Shown in pieces: positions 3,624 through 5,548 of a stretch of DNA of 5,548 nt. Source of the stretch: Bifidobacterium breve. GTDB lineage: Bacteria > Actinomycetota > Acidimicrobiia > Acidimicrobiales > Ilumatobacteraceae. The stretch covers positions 1 through 5,548 of the forward strand of contig CALPPJ020000114.1 of assembly GCA_943325425.2 (NCBI GenBank). Direction: 5' to 3'. The translations under genes and the position numbers were made by a program. Under the pieces are notes generated by a model that saw only the letters and a list, made by a program, of their open reading frames with translations, did no database searches and was not told the DNA's origin. Positions within the stretch are counted from its first letter, which is position 1, and every line of letters starts with the position of its first letter.

Positions 3624-5548
3624 TTGGTGGATCCGTTGGCGGCAGACAGATCGCTCGCTCTCGGTTTTGACCTTCGGAGTTTTGCTCTATGTCGTTCGAG
3701 TTGTCGGTCCTGGATGGAGAAATGGTTTTCCATCCTTCTTTCCAGATTCGGCTTCGTATCTCAAGGTTGCAAAAATTGGACCGTTAAGTCCATCGTTCTG
3801 GTTTACGGAACGTCCCGTAGGCGTGCCGTTTCTTTTGTGGATGAGTGCTTGTAACACGCGCGCGTTTGTTTTGTTGCAAACACTTCTCTTTGCTGTTTCA
3901 GTCGCCTTTTTATGCCACACAATTTTGCGCATCATGAAAGTACGTCCACTCGCGTGGCTGACGTGCGCGGCAATAGCGGCCATTGCGATCCAACCAAGAT
4001 TTGGATTATGGAATCTTGAGGTACTCAGCGAATCGCTCGGCATGTCATTGGCGATCATCGCCCTCACATGTTGGTTGCGAGTCGCCACGGAGATCACCAC
4101 AAAACGGATCTGCGTTGCGACCTTATCAACGGTCGCCTGGATGCTGGTCCGTGATTCACATGGAATACCAGTACTGGTTCTGGTTATCGGCTTAACGGTT
4201 TTTACTTGGCGCGCAAGCAAGAAAGACCTTCGATCAACTTTGTTCAAGTGCATCGCCCTACTGCTCGTCATGTTTTCATACATTTCAATTTCGCAGGGCG
4301 TCAGTAACCGAAATCAATATCCGTTGATGAACAATGTCGGGTTGCGCATTTTGCCTGATCAAGAAATGGCTAACCGTTTCGTTGATCGAGGCATGCCACC
4401 AAGCGAAACCTTAAGCGGACGCAGTGGACGCAACACCTGGGATGACGGAGAAGTTTTCTTGAAGGCGCCCGAACTTGCCCAGTTCCGTCAATGGGTCAAC
4501 GGCTCAGGACAAACCGATCAGTTGCTCTCTTTAGCAATGGATGCACCCTTCTGGATTGATGTCATGCAAAAGGAACTTCCAGGTTCACTTGCGTATGACT
4601 TCCGCCATTACGACCGTTTCAACACACTTGAACGACTTCCTGAACAAACATTTGGTTTTGACTCTCCGCGAACGACAAACCAATTAGTGCTTTGGCTTGC
4701 AACTGCGCTTGCCGCCATCGTCGCCCTTCTGTATTTTGCCAAATCGCGGAAGTTCGCGGTTTTTTCCACGATAGCCCTAGCGGCATTCCTCACTGAGATG
4801 TATGCCTCAATCGCTGGAGATGCCGTGGAAGTTCAGCGTCATCTCGTTGGACCATTTTTACGAATCTTTTTCATTGTCATCATCGCAATTGCCTTGGCTA
4901 TTGAGACGATTTATTGCGCATTCAAAAAGCAAAGAACTGCATCCATTGATGAGACCGTTCTCAATAAACCGAACACTCGCCTATCGGCCGCATTTGCCCA
5001 TTCGGCGATCTTCATCGTCGCACTTGGCGCGTTAATTGCGAATGAACATCGTTCACAAGACTTTGATCCGCAATACACCCGCACCATTATTGAACGGGCC
5101 GCGAAATTTGGTGGTAGCTATTACCAAAATGGCATTCATAACAAAGGCCCCCTTGAAACAGCGCTCTACGACTCGGTACGACTTTTCACATCAGATGGAA
5201 CATACTGGTTTGGCGTATCGCTGTTCGTACTAATGATCGCAGCTTTGCTTTCAACGGCCGTTGCTGCAGTCGCTCGAATATCAGGTGGATCACGAACAAT
5301 TGCATTAAGCGCATCAGTTCTCACCTTCTTACACTTCACCATCTCGTCGAGTGATTACGCGGGTGTTATCTATAGCCGCAACATGACGACCGGCGCACTC
5401 GCGATTGTCTTCACGCTCATTTGGAGCCCTCAGTTCTGGTCAAGTATCCGCCGGAGTCGTTGGACGTACATCGCTTCATTTGTAGTTCTTGGATTAGCAG
5501 TTCAAACTCTGTTAACAACATTATTTGCCGCGATCGTCATCGGTAGTG
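3613..5548 (+). CDS. Polytopic membrane protein, GT-C glycosyltransferase-like, possibly two modules (3' end cut)
   Basis: An open frame of 645 codons continues past the right edge. Residues 1-14 (MIRNWWIRWRQTDR) are basic, then a first membrane helix at about 15-32. A loop carries FFPDSASY (42-49) and ERPVGVP, resembling the acidic first-loop motif of GT-C lipid-linked sugar transferases; LEVLSESLG (135-143) resembles their second conserved loop. Further hydrophobic segments lie near 84-106, 113-127, 142-157, 166-179, 185-199 and 210-226. A hydrophilic, probably extracytoplasmic region spans about 228-356, then helices near 357-377, 382-400 and 414-436, with GDAVEVQRH at 402-410. After a polar linker (437-456) the pattern begins again: helix 459-476, an acidic loop QDFDPQY (482-488), GGSYYQNGIHNKGPLE (500-515), helices near 533-555 and onwards. 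The NKGPL stretch also resembles GT-C first loops. Envelope glycan assembly is inferred; substrate unknown. Confidence 0.6.
   Translation, partial: MIRNWWIRWRQTDRSLSVLTFGVLLYVVRVVGPGWRNGFPSFFPDSASYLKVAKIGPLSPSFWFTERPVGVPFLLWMSACNTRAFVLLQTLLFAVSVAFLCHTILRIMKVRPLAWLTCAAIAAIAIQPRFGLWNLEVLSESLGMSLAIIALTCWLRVATEITTKRICVATLSTVAWMLVRDSHGIPVLVLVIGLTVFTWRASKKDLRSTLFKCIALLLVMFSYISISQGVSNRNQYPLMNNVGLRILPDQEMANRFVDRGMPPSETLSGRSGRNTWDDGEVFLKAPELAQFRQWVNGSGQTDQLLSLAMDAPFWIDVMQKELPGSLAYDFRHYDRFNTLERLPEQTFGFDSPRTTNQLVLWLATALAAIVALLYFAKSRKFAVFSTIALAAFLTEMYASIAGDAVEVQRHLVGPFLRIFFIVIIAIALAIETIYCAFKKQRTASIDETVLNKPNTRLSAAFAHSAIFIVALGALIANEHRSQDFDPQYTRTIIERAAKFGGSYYQNGIHNKGPLETALYDSVRLFTSDGTYWFGVSLFVLMIAALLSTAVAAVARISGGSRTIALSASVLTFLHFTISSSDYAGVIYSRNMTTGALAIVFTLIWSPQFWSSIRRSRWTYIASFVVLGLAVQTLLTTLFAAIVIGS

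Noticed and set aside
3840..3846. ATG at 3841 as start of the membrane protein gene
   Set aside because: It would remove the first helix and the FFPDSASY loop, and it lacks a good ribosome site; TTG 3613 has both an AAGAGGA site and a basic N-terminus before the first helix.
3687..4283. A 198-codon minus-strand open frame opposite the membrane protein gene
   Set aside because: The plus-strand frame here gives clear membrane helices and loop motifs and runs unbroken to the edge, while this frame gives a featureless polar sequence.
1..5548. tRNA, rRNA, CRISPR array, insertion sequence or attachment site
   Set aside because: No cloverleaf-like segment, repeat-spacer series, transposase motif or terminal inverted repeats were seen; nearly all of the window is explained by coding sequence.

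Overview
The window looks like part of an actinobacterial chromosome. The gene order rsmD, coaD, a SepIVA-like coiled-coil gene, a YceD/DUF177 gene, rpmF and plsX on one strand is typical of Actinomycetota; in mycobacteria sepIVA also lies directly before the DUF177 gene. The base composition is only moderately GC-rich by eye, with GTG and TTG starts, which would suit an aquatic lineage such as Acidimicrobiia better than a high-GC soil actinomycete. That placement is inference.

Positions 1-3446 (minus strand) hold a tightly packed run of six housekeeping genes, transcribed right to left: rsmD (16S rRNA methyltransferase), coaD (coenzyme A synthesis), sepIVA-like (septum/cell-envelope coiled coil), yceD/DUF177 (zinc-binding protein linked to rRNA and L32), rpmF (ribosomal protein L32) and plsX (acyl-phosphate synthesis for phospholipids), cut by the left edge about 30 residues before its usual end. 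coaD/sepIVA and sepIVA/yceD each overlap by 4 nt, so translational coupling is likely. The only sizeable gap is 104 nt before rpmF. The set links ribosome assembly, CoA/acyl-carrier supply, membrane lipid synthesis and septation, all growth-rate-linked functions.

Positions 3426-5548 (plus strand) hold a divergent pair. The first is a 65-codon protein with two CxxC pairs (probable zinc ribbon). The second is a large polytopic membrane protein starting at TTG 3613, inside the end of the small gene, and running off the right edge after 645 codons. It resembles GT-C-type membrane glycosyltransferases and appears to hold two such modules in one frame. This strand is visibly more AT-rich than the housekeeping run.

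The most unusual points are the two-module membrane protein, the extremely compact divergent start region at 3419-3468 with back-to-back Shine-Dalgarno-like sequences, and substitutions in the CoaD active-site motifs. I saw no RNA genes, CRISPR array, insertion sequence or convincing terminator. Nothing here is clearly a new defence or mobile system.
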